From Curtobacterium flaccumfaciens (GTDB lineage: Bacteria; Actinomycetota; Actinomycetes; Actinomycetales; Microbacteriaceae), in the NCBI RefSeq assembly GCF_013359815.1, contig NZ_JABMCF010000039.1, positions 248,001 through 312,000 on the forward strand: a stretch of 64,000 nt of DNA, in the 5' to 3' direction. The notes under the pieces were generated by a model that did no database searches, was not told the DNA's origin, and saw nothing but the letters and a program-made list of their open reading frames with translations. Below are positions 49,398 through 58,294 of this stretch, piece after piece; within the stretch, counting starts at the first letter, position 1, and every line of letters starts with the position of its first letter. Position numbers and translations under genes: made by a program.

Positions 49398-51961
49398 CAG
49401 CGCTCTCCCTCGGTGTCCGCCGGGGCGTTCCCGACGATCCACGTGTCCTTCGCGCCGCCGCCCTGCGACGAGTTGACGACCATGCTGCCCTCGGGCGCGA
49501 CGCGCGTCAGGGCGACGTCGGCCAGGTGCACGTCGTCCGGTCCGGTCCCCGTCGCGTAGACGAAGGCCCGCAGGTCCACGTGCCGCGGGTCGAGTCCGGC
49601 CGGTCCGATCGTCGGGTGCGAGGACAGCTGCACCACCTCCTGCCCCACCCACCCGGCGGGGTCGGCCGCGATCTCGCGCCGTCGCTCGGCCACCTCGGGG
49701 GCGCTCGCGCTCGGTCCGATCAGGACCCCGCGGCCGCCCTCGCCGTCGACCGGCTTCGTGACGAGTTCCCCGACGCGGTCCAGGACCGACAGCCGTTCGA
49801 CCTCGATGCTCGTGCGGTACGTCGGCACCGATGCCAGCAGGGGTTTCTCGTCCAGGTAGTACCAGATCAGGTCCGGCACGGTGACGTACATCGCCTTGTC
49901 GTCGACGAGCGCGTTGCCCGGCGCGTTCGCCAGGTAGACGCGGCCTGCCTCCGCCGCGTCGAGGATCCGCGCACCGAGGTCGGGAGCGTGCTCCGCCGTC
50001 AGCGCACTGACGTCGCGGTCGATCCGCAGGTACAGCCCGTCGAGCACGTCACCCGTCGTCGCGTCGACCACGCGTCCGTCACGGACGTCCAGGTCCGACC
50101 CGGACAGGAGGCGCAACCCGGCCCCGTCGGCCAGCCTGCGGTGCTCGAACCACGCGCCGGCGGCGGGGCCGTCGCTGACCAGCGCGATCACGGGGTCGGT
50201 CGCGCCCGTCACCGCGGTGGTGTTCGCGCAGAGGGTCCGGCGCAGCCGGTCGATCACGCCGTGCGGGTCGCGCAGGTGCGCCGGCCGCGGGGCGTCCGGC
50301 ACGACGTCGTCCATCAGCTCACGCAGGGCGATGCCGTACGCGACGCCCGAGGGCGAGCGGACGTTGTCCTCGAGCACCCGCCAGCCGCCGAACTCGTTGC
50401 GCACCAGGTCGAACCCGAGCACCGGCGCACGGACCGCCGTCGCCGGCAGCCGGGTGGCGTCCGGGTCCCAGCCCTTCGCGCCGACGAAGTGGTCCGCGTC
50501 CAGCACGCCGTCGGCCACGATCCGCCGGTCGCCGTACGCGTCACGCAGGAACAGCTCGATCGCGCGGGCACGCTGCCCCAGGCCACGCTCGAGCTGCGAC
50601 CACTCGTACGCGCTGATCGTCCGGGGCACCAGGTCGCAGCCGAACGCCTGCGCCCCGCCGTCCACCACGAAGCCGACGTGGTGCTCGCGGGTCCAGACGT
50701 CGCGGTCGGTGCAGCGCTCGATCGCGGTCTCGGCGTCCCAGCCGTCGAAGAACGCCGCCAGGTCACGGAACGCCGGACGGGGGCGTGCCCCGGGGCCCAC
50801 CGCCTCGTCGCCGGCGCGGACGCGGTACCCGGGGATCGGGACCACCGGGTCCTCGTCGCGTCCGGACGGGAGCCCCGCGGTGTCCTCCACCACCAGGGCG
50901 ACGACGTCGTCCATCTCCCCGCGCTCGGCGTAGGCGGTGCGCTGCCGGTCGGTGGAATTGCCGCGGGCCAGGGTCGCGTCGAGCAGCTCCGTCACCGTCC
51001 CCCAGTCACCGAGTTCCTCGAGCTCGGGGCGCAGGCGGGACACGAGCTGGCGCACCGCGACCTCGGCGGGCAGGCGTTCGGGGTGCTGCCCGAGGCCGAC
51101 GAGTTCCCCGCTCAATCCGGAGCGGGCGGCCTGCCACATCGCCGCACGGTGCAGGGGTTCGCTGCGCGGGTGCCACTCGGCGCCCGACACGACCGACTTC
51201 TCGGCTTTGCGCACGGCGGCGCGGAAGAGTCCGGCGATGAGCACGGCGTCGTCCACCACCGGGGTCGCGTCGCAGACCCGCAGCTCGAGCGTCGGCGCGT
51301 GCGACGACGGCCGCACGTCGAAGTAGGCCATCTTCTTGTCGGCGATCACGCCCGAGGCGATCAGGTCGTCGAGCACCCGGTCGTACTCGGTGGCGTCCTC
51401 CACCGGACCGAAGCTGCCGGCCGACGGCCACCGCTGCCAGATGATGCTCCGGAACGAGGCGTACCCGGTGTCCTGCCCGTTCCAGAACGGACTCGACGCG
51501 CTCAGGGCCAGCAGTACCGGGAGCACCGGCGCCACCCGCTGGGCGATCAGCACCGCCAGGTCGCGGTCGCTCACCCCGACGTGCACCTGCAGGCCGCAGA
51601 TGAGCTGTTCGTCGACGAGCATCCGGTACTGCTCCTGCATCCGGCCGTACCGACCGCCGGAGCTCAGCTCGAAGTCGGCGTACTCCGACCTCGGCGCGGT
51701 GCCGACGGCGGCGATGGTGACCCCGGCCGGGGCGATCGCGGCGCTGAGCTCACTGCGCAGGTCGACGATCACCCGCCGCAGGTCGTCGAGGGTCCGCACC
51801 ACCGGGGTGTTCGTCTCGATCGTCGTGCGCTGCAGCTCGGCGCCGAAGCGGTCGGTGGGCAGTTTGGGCAGAAGGCGCGGGGCCTTCGCGGAAAGTCGGC
51901 CGGACTCGAGGTCGATGAGGTGCAGCTCTTCCTCGGCGCCGAGCGTCAGCTCTGCACTCAT
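49397..51961 (-). CDS. Fusion: glutamate-cysteine ligase-like (GCS2) domain plus circularly permuted ATP-grasp
   Basis: An 854-aa two-domain ligase. Residues 1 to about 370 are a YbdK/GCS2-type carboxylate-amine ligase: LTLGAEEELHLIDLESGRLS, CGLQVHVGVSDRDLAVLI and MAYFDVRPSSHAPTLELRVC. From about 400 onward is a circularly permuted ATP-grasp domain: YEWSQLERGLGQRARAIELF, GFDLVRNEFGGWRVLEDNVR, NAPGNALVDDKAMYVTVPDL and KPVDGEGGRGVLIGPSASAP. Both would form peptide-like amide bonds with ATP. As first gene of an operon with an NAGGN-type amidotransferase and a peptidase, it probably makes the acyl-dipeptide that is then amidated. The standard NAGGN synthetase with its acetyltransferase domain is absent here. 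Confidence 0.87.
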   Translation of the reverse strand: MSAELTLGAEEELHLIDLESGRLSAKAPRLLPKLPTDRFGAELQRTTIETNTPVVRTLDDLRRVIVDLRSELSAAIAPAGVTIAAVGTAPRSEYADFELSSGGRYGRMQEQYRMLVDEQLICGLQVHVGVSDRDLAVLIAQRVAPVLPVLLALSASSPFWNGQDTGYASFRSIIWQRWPSAGSFGPVEDATEYDRVLDDLIASGVIADKKMAYFDVRPSSHAPTLELRVCDATPVVDDAVLIAGLFRAAVRKAEKSVVSGAEWHPRSEPLHRAAMWQAARSGLSGELVGLGQHPERLPAEVAVRQLVSRLRPELEELGDWGTVTELLDATLARGNSTDRQRTAYAERGEMDDVVALVVEDTAGLPSGRDEDPVVPIPGYRVRAGDEAVGPGARPRPAFRDLAAFFDGWDAETAIERCTDRDVWTREHHVGFVVDGGAQAFGCDLVPRTISAYEWSQLERGLGQRARAIELFLRDAYGDRRIVADGVLDADHFVGAKGWDPDATRLPATAVRAPVLGFDLVRNEFGGWRVLEDNVRSPSGVAYGIALRELMDDVVPDAPRPAHLRDPHGVIDRLRRTLCANTTAVTGATDPVIALVSDGPAAGAWFEHRRLADGAGLRLLSGSDLDVRDGRVVDATTGDVLDGLYLRIDRDVSALTAEHAPDLGARILDAAEAGRVYLANAPGNALVDDKAMYVTVPDLIWYYLDEKPLLASVPTYRTSIEVERLSVLDRVGELVTKPVDGEGGRGVLIGPSASAPEVAERRREIAADPAGWVGQEVVQLSSHPTIGPAGLDPRHVDLRAFVYATGTGPDDVHLADVALTRVAPEGSMVVNSSQGGGAKDTWIVGNAPADTEGER

Positions 51962-52443
51962 GGCTGGAACCTACGCGCGGCGGCTGTGGTGCGCACTGCG
52001 GCACACCGCCCGACTCGTGCCCGTAACACGCACGTCCATCGCGCGTCACGAGCACTGAACTCCCGCCCGCCCCGTGGGAGGCGCGCCACCCCGTGCGAGG
52101 CTCCACGCACCGTGCGCCGCTACAAGCACGCACCACGCGCGCAACCCCGCACCAGCCCACGCAACCCGCACCGTGCGACCCGCGCCAACCCCGCACCAGC
52201 CCGCGAAAGCCGCACCGTGCGGTGGACGCACCACCCGCACTCGGGAGGCACGGCGCCAGCCCGCCACGCGCCTCCCGTCCGCACCGTGCGCACCTCTTCA
52301 CCCCGTGCGAGGTTCCACGCACCGTGCGCCGCTACAAGCGCGCACCACGCGCGCAACCGCGCACCAGTCCGCGCAACCCGCACCGTGCGCCCCGCGCCAA
52401 CCCCGCACCACCCCGCGCAACCCTGCACCATGCGTGCCGGCGC
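51962..52443. other. Intergenic region of 482 bases dominated by GC-rich repeats
   Basis: No gene is supported. The part from about 52070 contains many CGCACCGTGCG words, a roughly 120-base direct repeat and a GGGAGGC...GCCTCCC hairpin. The promoter of the GCS2/ATP-grasp operon must lie near 51962-52030. Confidence 0.6.
52091..52423. repeat. Imperfect ~120-bp direct repeat with CGCACCGTGCG palindromes
   Basis: Copy A (52091-52210) and copy B (52303-52423) differ at about eight positions and are offset by 212 bases. Each begins CCGTGCGAGG and contains CACCGTGCGCCGCTACAAGC. Many short palindromes CGCACCGTGCG lie in and between them. The separating segment holds a hairpin whose arms are GGGAGGC and GCCTCCC (about 52242-52274). 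Confidence 0.75.
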
Positions 52444-53322
52444 CTACCCGCGGGTCCGGGCCAACCGCCGGTTGAGCGCCCCGTTCAGCAGCGCGACGAG
52501 CAGCCCCACCGCGAACACGAGCGTCCCGAAGCACAGCACCTGCGGCGGCATCCCGGCCTTCGCGGCGCCGTAGACGAACAGCGGGAAGGTGACCGCGGGC
52601 CCGGCGACGAACGAGGTGATGACGTAGTCGTCGATCGACATGGCGAGCGCCAGCAGCCCGGCGGCGAGCATGCCCGGTGCCAGCAGCGGCAGGGTGACGA
52701 GCCGGAAGGCCTGGAACGGCGTCGCCCCGAGGTCACCCGCGGCCTCTTCGAGTGCACGCGAGGTTCCCGCGATCCGGGCCCGCAGCACCACGACCACGTA
52801 GGCGACGTCGAACGCCACGTGCGTGATGAGCACGGTCAGGAACCCGGTGCCGAGCCCCACCGACAGGAAGAACGAGAGCGACGCGGACCCGACGACGATC
52901 GACGGCGCAGCGATGTCGGCGAACACGACGGTGTTCACGACACCGCGACCCGGGAACCGGTACCGCTCCAGCGCCAGCGCGAGGGGCAGCCCGATCGCGA
53001 CGGAGATGATGGCGGCCAGGAACGCGACGAGCACCGAGGTGACGAACGCCGCCCCGAGCCCGGACACGTTCACCAGGTTCGCGTACCAGTAGGTCGTGAA
53101 ACCGTTCCAGGCGAACGACAGCCGGTTGGTGGGGGCGTCGTTGAACGAGTACACGATCATGTAGACGATCGGCACCAGGGTGATCGCGATCGTCACCCAG
53201 TACACGATGGCGAGCCAGGGCCCACGACGGTTCACGCCGTGACGACGCGGACGGCCGGCGACGGAACCGGTCACGGGCGAGGCCGGAGCGGCGGCGGATC
53301 GGGACGGTGCGACGGCGGTCAT
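52444..53322 (-). CDS. potC: Polyamine ABC transporter permease (PotC-like)
   Basis: A 292-aa inner-membrane permease with six helices. The EAA loop that contacts the ATPase reads EEAAGDLGATPFQAFRLVTL. A short Ala/Pro-rich N-terminus precedes the first helix, and YSFNDAPTNRLSFAWNGFTT is the typical PotC/PotI periplasmic segment. Its ATG overlaps the potB stop by four bases; it is the last gene of the potADBC order. Together with PotB it forms the channel for putrescine or spermidine supplied by PotD. Confidence 0.92.
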   Translation of the reverse strand: MTAVAPSRSAAAPASPVTGSVAGRPRRHGVNRRGPWLAIVYWVTIAITLVPIVYMIVYSFNDAPTNRLSFAWNGFTTYWYANLVNVSGLGAAFVTSVLVAFLAAIISVAIGLPLALALERYRFPGRGVVNTVVFADIAAPSIVVGSASLSFFLSVGLGTGFLTVLITHVAFDVAYVVVVLRARIAGTSRALEEAAGDLGATPFQAFRLVTLPLLAPGMLAAGLLALAMSIDDYVITSFVAGPAVTFPLFVYGAAKAGMPPQVLCFGTLVFAVGLLVALLNGALNRRLARTRG

Positions 53323-54269
53323 ACGAGGTCCTCGAGGTCGTCGGTGCCGGAGACGCGGGCGTAGATGAACAGGATGATGCCGAGCACGACCATGAGCACG
53401 GTCGACAGGGCTGCGGCGACGTTGTACTGCTGGTTGCCGGAGTAGGCGTCCTGGATCGCCTGACCGATCGTGTACGTGTTCGTGCCGCCGAGCAGGGCCG
53501 AGTTCACCGGGTCGCCGACGCTGTCGATGAAGACGAGCAGCACCCCGGCGAAGATGCCCGAGCGGGACAGCGGCAGCGTGGTGTGCCAGAACGCCCGGAA
53601 CTTGCCGGCGTACAGGTCGTTGGCGGCCTCGCCGAGTCGTGGGTCGATGCGCTCGAGGGCGGCGTAGATCGGCAGGACCATGAAGGCCAGGTCGTTGTAG
53701 GCGTCGCCGAAGATCACCGCGCCGCCGGTGCCGAGGATGTGGAAGTCCTTGCCGGCCAGCCCGAGCGCCTGCAGCGTCGTGACGACCGGCCCCTGCGACG
53801 CGAGCACGAACGCCCACATGTCGGTCCGGATGATGAACGACACCAGGAAGCTGATGAACACGAGCATGAGCAGCGGGTTCTTCCACCGCGGGGACACCCG
53901 GAACGCGATGAAGTACGCCACCGGGTACCCGACGACGATGCAGGCGATCGTGGCGGCGGCGCCGTACCAGAGCGACCGGAGCAGGAACGTCAGGTAGGGC
54001 ACCTGCGGGTCGACGAACAGCGAGCCGTAGATCCCGAAGTTCCAGGTGAACGTGTAGCCGTCGTCCGGGTTGCCGGTCATGAGCGAGACGATCAGCCCGG
54101 ACACCAGCGGGATGACGAAGAACACGCAGAGGTACGCGGTGCCGACGAGCGCCAGGAAGAACGGTGTGCTCCGACGGCGCCCCCGGCGCACCGGCGCGGA
54201 ACCGGAAGGACCGGCGGAACCACCAGGACCACCGGGACCGAGCCCCGGCGCCACCCCGACCGCGCTCAC
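53319..54269 (-). CDS. potB: Polyamine ABC transporter permease (PotB-like)
   Basis: A 316-aa permease with six membrane helices after a Gly/Pro/Arg-rich cytosolic N-terminus of about 35 residues. The EAA loop is GEAANDLYAGKFRAFWHTTL and the TWNFGIYGSLFVDPQVPYL segment is typical of PotB/PotH. The GTG start overlaps the stop of the binding-protein gene (GTGA) and its own stop overlaps potC, giving tight coupling. Forms the membrane channel with PotC. Confidence 0.92.
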   Translation of the reverse strand: MSAVGVAPGLGPGGPGGSAGPSGSAPVRRGRRRSTPFFLALVGTAYLCVFFVIPLVSGLIVSLMTGNPDDGYTFTWNFGIYGSLFVDPQVPYLTFLLRSLWYGAAATIACIVVGYPVAYFIAFRVSPRWKNPLLMLVFISFLVSFIIRTDMWAFVLASQGPVVTTLQALGLAGKDFHILGTGGAVIFGDAYNDLAFMVLPIYAALERIDPRLGEAANDLYAGKFRAFWHTTLPLSRSGIFAGVLLVFIDSVGDPVNSALLGGTNTYTIGQAIQDAYSGNQQYNVAAALSTVLMVVLGIILFIYARVSGTDDLEDLV

Positions 54270-55486
54270 GACTGCACCACCGCGTTGAAGATGCCGTTCC
54301 ACTCCGAGTACTCGTCGTAGTTCTCGAACACCCGGAACTCGTGCGACTGCTCCAGCACGTCCGCAGAGGGGAACACGAGCGGGCTGTCCGCCACGGTGGC
54401 GTCGTCGAGTTCGTCCCGCACGTAGTCCTCGGCCGCGGGCACCGGGCAGACGTAGTTGACCCAGTCCTCGACGATCCCGGCGACCTTCGGCGTGTAGTAG
54501 AAGTTCATCCACTCGAGCGCCGACACCGGGTTCTCGGCCTGCCGTGGGATGAGCATGTTGTCGTGCCAGGTCATCTGCCCCTCTTCCGGCGTGACGAACT
54601 CCAGGTCGGGGAACCCGGACTGCTGCGCCTGGAAGACGTCGCCCGACCACGCCTGGGTGATCCAGGTGTCGCCGTTCTCCAACCGGTTGATGTAGCTCTG
54701 GTCGTAGAAGCCGGTGACGCTCGGCCGCAGTTCGCGCAGCCAGGCCTGGGCCTTCCGCCAGTCGGCGGGCGTCGAGGTCTCCGGGTCGATGCCGAGCGCG
54801 AGCAGTCCGAGCGACCCGAGTTCGGTGTTGTCGCTCATCAGCCCGATGCGCCCCTTGAAGGCCGGGTCCTGCAGGTCCTTGAGCGAGGTGATCTTCCGCC
54901 CGGTGTACTTCGGGTTGTAGGCGAGCCCGGTGAACCCGGTCTGCCACACGACGGAGTGCTTGTTGCCCGGGTCGTAGATGGGGTCCTTCACGGAGTCCGA
55001 GGCGTTCGCGGCGAAGTTCGGCAGCCGCGAGTGGTCGAGCTCGCACACGAACCCGTTCTTGATCATCTGGGTCAGCTCGAACCCGTTCGTCATGACGACG
55101 AGGTCGTAGCCGGTCGCACCGTGCGCCCGCAGGATCGGTGAGACGGTCGCGTAGAAGGTCGCGTTGTCCTGGATGACCGCCTGGTAGTCGACCGCGATGC
55201 CCGTCTCCTTCTTGAACAGCGCCAGGGACTCGGACTTGCCGTGGTCGGAGTCGATGTACAGCGGCCAGTTCGCGAAGTTCAGGGTGCCGGTCGCCTTCGC
55301 GTCCTTCCAGAACGCCGCCCAGTCGACGGTGTCCTCGGCGCCGGCGGCGGCGGAGCCCTTGATGCTGCAACCGGTGAGCAGTGCGGCGAGCGCGGCGGCC
55401 CCGCCGCCGGCCAGCAGGCCGCGTCGGCTGACGCGGGCCGACGTCAGCCCGCGCAGCAGGTCCGGACCGGGCACCGCGCCGGTCAC
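54266..55486 (-). CDS. potD: Polyamine-binding lipoprotein (PotD-like)
   Basis: A 406-aa solute-binding protein. The N-terminus carries a twin-Arg motif SRRGLLAGGG and a lipobox LLTGC, so it is exported, probably by Tat, and anchored to the outer face of the membrane by lipid. The mature protein has the PotD/PotF fold: LNFANWPLYIDSDHGKS, DLVVMTNGFELTQMIKNG and a later YINRLENGDTWITQAWSGDV pocket stretch with the acidic/aromatic residues that bind diamines. The GTG start overlaps the potA stop. Specificity among putrescine, spermidine or other amines is not determinable. Confidence 0.92.
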   Translation of the reverse strand: MTGAVPGPDLLRGLTSARVSRRGLLAGGGAAALAALLTGCSIKGSAAAGAEDTVDWAAFWKDAKATGTLNFANWPLYIDSDHGKSESLALFKKETGIAVDYQAVIQDNATFYATVSPILRAHGATGYDLVVMTNGFELTQMIKNGFVCELDHSRLPNFAANASDSVKDPIYDPGNKHSVVWQTGFTGLAYNPKYTGRKITSLKDLQDPAFKGRIGLMSDNTELGSLGLLALGIDPETSTPADWRKAQAWLRELRPSVTGFYDQSYINRLENGDTWITQAWSGDVFQAQQSGFPDLEFVTPEEGQMTWHDNMLIPRQAENPVSALEWMNFYYTPKVAGIVEDWVNYVCPVPAAEDYVRDELDDATVADSPLVFPSADVLEQSHEFRVFENYDEYSEWNGIFNAVVQS

Positions 55487-56670
55487 GCGAGCGATCCTGC
55501 CGTGGCGGGGACGGCCTGGAGGCCCGGGTCGTCCTGGGTGGTGACGGTCGCGTCGGACGCGGGGTGCGCCTCCAGGCCGAAACCGTGGTTGACGCCCCAC
55601 GTGAGCCAGACCTCGGTGCCGGTCGCGATCCGCGGCCCGCCCTTCGAGTTCTGCGCGAACACCGAGACGCGACCGGCGCCCGGCACGTCGACCAGGTACT
55701 GGGTGCTGACGCCGGAGAACGAGACGTCCACGACCCGACCGGGGCCGAGGATGTTCCGTCCGGCCTCGGGGGTGGGTTCGGCGGTGCGGATCTTGAGCTT
55801 CTCGGGCCGGACGCCGACGACGACGCGACCGGTCGTGGCGACGGCTCGGTCGGCCGGCACCGCGATGGAGCCGGCCGCGGTCGCGACGACGAGCAGGCCG
55901 GCGTCGGTGCCGCGCACCTCGCCCTCGAGCAGGTTCGACTGGCCGAGGAAGTTCGCGACGAACGCCGTGCGCGGCAACTCGTACAGGTCCTGCGGGCTGC
56001 CCATCTGCTCGATCCGACCGCCGTTCATGACGGCGACCGTGTCGGCCATCGTCATCGCCTCTTCCTGGTCGTGGGTGACGTGCAGGAACGTGAGCCCGAC
56101 CTCGGCCTGGATCGTCTTCAGCTCGAGCTGCATCTGGTGGCGGAGCTTCAGGTCGAGGGCGCCGAGGGGCTCGTCGAGCAGCAGCAGCGCCGGCCGGTTC
56201 ACGATCGCGCGGGCCAGGGCGACGCGCTGCTGCATGCCGCCGGAGAGCTGGGCGGGCCGCTTCGACGCCGACCCCTCGAGCTCGACCAGCCGTAGCGCTT
56301 CCGTGGCCTTCGTCATCGGGTCCGGGATGCGCCGGCGCTTCAGCCCGAACGCGACGTTGTCGAGCACGCTCATGTGCGGGAACAGCGCGTAGTTCTGGAA
56401 CACCGTGTTGACGGGCCGCTGGTACGGCTTCGTGTCGGTGACGTCCTGACCGCCGATGGTGATGGTGCCGCTCGTGGGTTCCTCGAGCCCGGCGACGAGC
56501 CGCAGGGTCGTCGTCTTGCCGCAGCCCGACGGGCCGAGCAACGCGAAGAACGAGCCGGCGGGCACCGTCAGGTCGAGGCTGTCCACCGCGGTGTGGCCGG
56601 GGAAGGACTTCGTGATCTGGTCGAGCCGGAGATCGGCTCCCGATTCGGCGAACGTTCCGGTCATTGCCAT
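55483..56670 (-). CDS. potA: Polyamine ABC transporter ATP-binding protein (PotA-like)
   Basis: A 395-aa ABC ATPase. Walker A is LLGPSGCGKTTTL near residue 46, the Q-loop lies in NTVFQNYALFPHM, the signature is LSGGMQQRVALARA, Walker B is LLLLDEPLGALD and the switch His is in FLHVTHDQEEAMT. A C-terminal TOBE-type regulatory domain extends from about residue 245 onward. First gene of potADBC, 24 bases after the aldehyde dehydrogenase stop, so uptake and oxidation of polyamines may be one transcript. Confidence 0.94.
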   Translation of the reverse strand: MAMTGTFAESGADLRLDQITKSFPGHTAVDSLDLTVPAGSFFALLGPSGCGKTTTLRLVAGLEEPTSGTITIGGQDVTDTKPYQRPVNTVFQNYALFPHMSVLDNVAFGLKRRRIPDPMTKATEALRLVELEGSASKRPAQLSGGMQQRVALARAIVNRPALLLLDEPLGALDLKLRHQMQLELKTIQAEVGLTFLHVTHDQEEAMTMADTVAVMNGGRIEQMGSPQDLYELPRTAFVANFLGQSNLLEGEVRGTDAGLLVVATAAGSIAVPADRAVATTGRVVVGVRPEKLKIRTAEPTPEAGRNILGPGRVVDVSFSGVSTQYLVDVPGAGRVSVFAQNSKGGPRIATGTEVWLTWGVNHGFGLEAHPASDATVTTQDDPGLQAVPATAGSLA

Positions 56671-56694
56671 GGTGCCTCCAGGGGGTGGTCGGCC

Positions 56695-58149
56695 TCAGCC
56701 GATGTAGGACATGACGTGCTTGATGCGGGTGTAGTCGTCGAAGCCGTACTGGGAGAGGTCCTTGCCGTACCCGCTGTGCTTGAACCCGCCGTGCGGCATC
56801 TCGGCGACGATCGGGATGTGCGTGTTGATCCACACGCAGCCGAAGTCCAGGTCACGGGCGAAGCGCATCGCCCGCGCGTGGTCGGTCGTCCACACCGAAC
56901 TCGCCAGGCCGTACTCGACGCCGTTCGCCCACGTCAGGGCCTGCTGTTCCGTCGAGAACCGCTGCACGGTCTGCACCGGGCCGAAGATCTCCTGCTGCAC
57001 GGCCCGGTCGTCCTGGCGCAGGCCGGCGACGATCGTGGCCTCGTGGAAGTACCCGCGGTCGCCCTGTCGTGCGCCGCCGAGCTCGATCGTCGCGTGGTCG
57101 GGCAGCGTGTCCAGGAACGACTGCACGTGCGCGAGCTGGTTCGCGTTGTTGACGGGGCCGTAGTAACCGTCCGACCCGGTTCTCGCATTGACGCGTGCCT
57201 CTGCTGCGAGCGCCGCCACGAACTCGTCGTGGATGCCGTCCTGCACGAGCAGCCGGGTGGCGGCGGTGCAGTCCTGTCCGGCGTTGAAGAACCCGGCGGC
57301 GACGATCCCGGCCACCGCCGAGGGGATGTCCGCCTCGTCGAACACGATCACGGGTGCCTTGCCGCCGAGCTCCAGGTGGGTGCGCTTGAGGTCACCGGCG
57401 GCGGCGCGGGCGACTTCCATGCCGGCACGGACGGAGCCGGTGATGGACACGAGCTGCGGAGTGGGGTGGTCGATCATCGCGGCGCCGGTGGTGCGGTCCC
57501 CCACGACGACGTTCAGGACCCCCGGCGGCAGGAACTCGGCGGCGACCTCGGCGAGCAGCAGGGTCGACAGGGGTGTCGTGTCGCTCGGCTTGAGCACGGT
57601 GGTGTTCCCCGCGGCGAGCGCCGGCGCGAACTTCCACACCGCCATGTTGAGCGGGTAGTTCCAGGGGGTGACCTGGGCGACGACGCCGATGGGTTCACGC
57701 CGGACGAACGAGGTGTGGTCGGTCATGTACTCGCCCGCGCTCCGGCCCTCGAGGTTCCTGGCGGCGCCGGCGAAGAAGCGGATCTGGTCGACGGACAGCA
57801 GGATCTCGTCCTCGACCAGGGTGGCGCGGGGCTTCCCGGTGTCGAGCGACTCGAGGTCGGCGAACTCCGACGCCCGCTGCTCCATCGCGTCGGCGATCCG
57901 GAACAGGGCGAGCTGCCGTTCGCCGGGGGTGGTGCGGCGCCAGGTCTCGAACGCGGTCGCGGCCGCACCGAAGGCGGCGTCGACGTCGGCGGGGGTGGAC
58001 ACCGGGGACGTGCCGTAGACGTGCTCGTCGGTCGGGTCGACCAGGTCGAACGTGGTGTCGGCGGTCGACTCGACCCAGGTACCACCGACGAAGTCCCGCA
58101 GGACCCGGGTGTCGGTGTCCGCCGTCGCCGTGCTCTGTGCGTCCAGCAT
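56695..58149 (-). CDS. Aldehyde dehydrogenase, gamma-aminobutyraldehyde dehydrogenase-like
   Basis: A 484-aa NAD(P)-dependent aldehyde dehydrogenase. VTPWNYPLNMAVWKFAPALA contains the catalytic Asn region, SITGSVRAGMEV the cofactor turn, LELGGKAPVIVFDEADI the general-base Glu, and GFFNAGQDCTAATRLLVQDG the nucleophile Cys near 290. The C-terminus contains GGFKHSGYGKDLSQYG, typical of gamma-aminobutyraldehyde and betaine-aldehyde dehydrogenases. It would oxidise 4-aminobutanal, the product of putrescine transamination or oxidation, to GABA. It is divergent from the Lrp-aminotransferase-oxidase genes and lies upstream of potADBC. Confidence 0.9.
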   Translation of the reverse strand: MLDAQSTATADTDTRVLRDFVGGTWVESTADTTFDLVDPTDEHVYGTSPVSTPADVDAAFGAAATAFETWRRTTPGERQLALFRIADAMEQRASEFADLESLDTGKPRATLVEDEILLSVDQIRFFAGAARNLEGRSAGEYMTDHTSFVRREPIGVVAQVTPWNYPLNMAVWKFAPALAAGNTTVLKPSDTTPLSTLLLAEVAAEFLPPGVLNVVVGDRTTGAAMIDHPTPQLVSITGSVRAGMEVARAAAGDLKRTHLELGGKAPVIVFDEADIPSAVAGIVAAGFFNAGQDCTAATRLLVQDGIHDEFVAALAAEARVNARTGSDGYYGPVNNANQLAHVQSFLDTLPDHATIELGGARQGDRGYFHEATIVAGLRQDDRAVQQEIFGPVQTVQRFSTEQQALTWANGVEYGLASSVWTTDHARAMRFARDLDFGCVWINTHIPIVAEMPHGGFKHSGYGKDLSQYGFDDYTRIKHVMSYIG

Positions 58150-58214
58150 GGCGGTGATCCTGACACGGATTCCGGCGGCGCGGAAGAAGGATCCGGAGGT
58201 TGTGGAGAACTGTA

Positions 58215-58254
58215 ACAACGGAAATCGTCGCGAAACACGGAGTTCACAACGGAA
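58215..58254. promoter_or_regulatory. Direct repeats ACAACGGAA spaced 31 bases, candidate Lrp sites
   Basis: ACAACGGAA occurs at 58215-58223 and 58246-58254, three helical turns apart, in the 145-base gap between the divergent aldehyde dehydrogenase and Lrp genes. Same-face spacing is what an octameric Lrp/AsnC protein wrapping DNA would use. The stretch is AT-richer than its flanks and should contain both promoters. Confidence 0.5.
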
Positions 58255-58294
58255 TCCCTTGCGCACCCCGAACCTCGCTGCCATGCTGTCCGGC

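Noticed and set aside
52091-52423. CRISPR array
   Set aside because: Repeats are two long, diverged copies plus scattered 11-bp palindromes without regular spacers; no cas genes are nearby.
49526-52573. A plus-strand frame of about 1000 codons
   Set aside because: Antisense to the GCS2/ATP-grasp gene, with the Arg/Val/Pro/His composition typical of shadow frames and no recognisable motifs.
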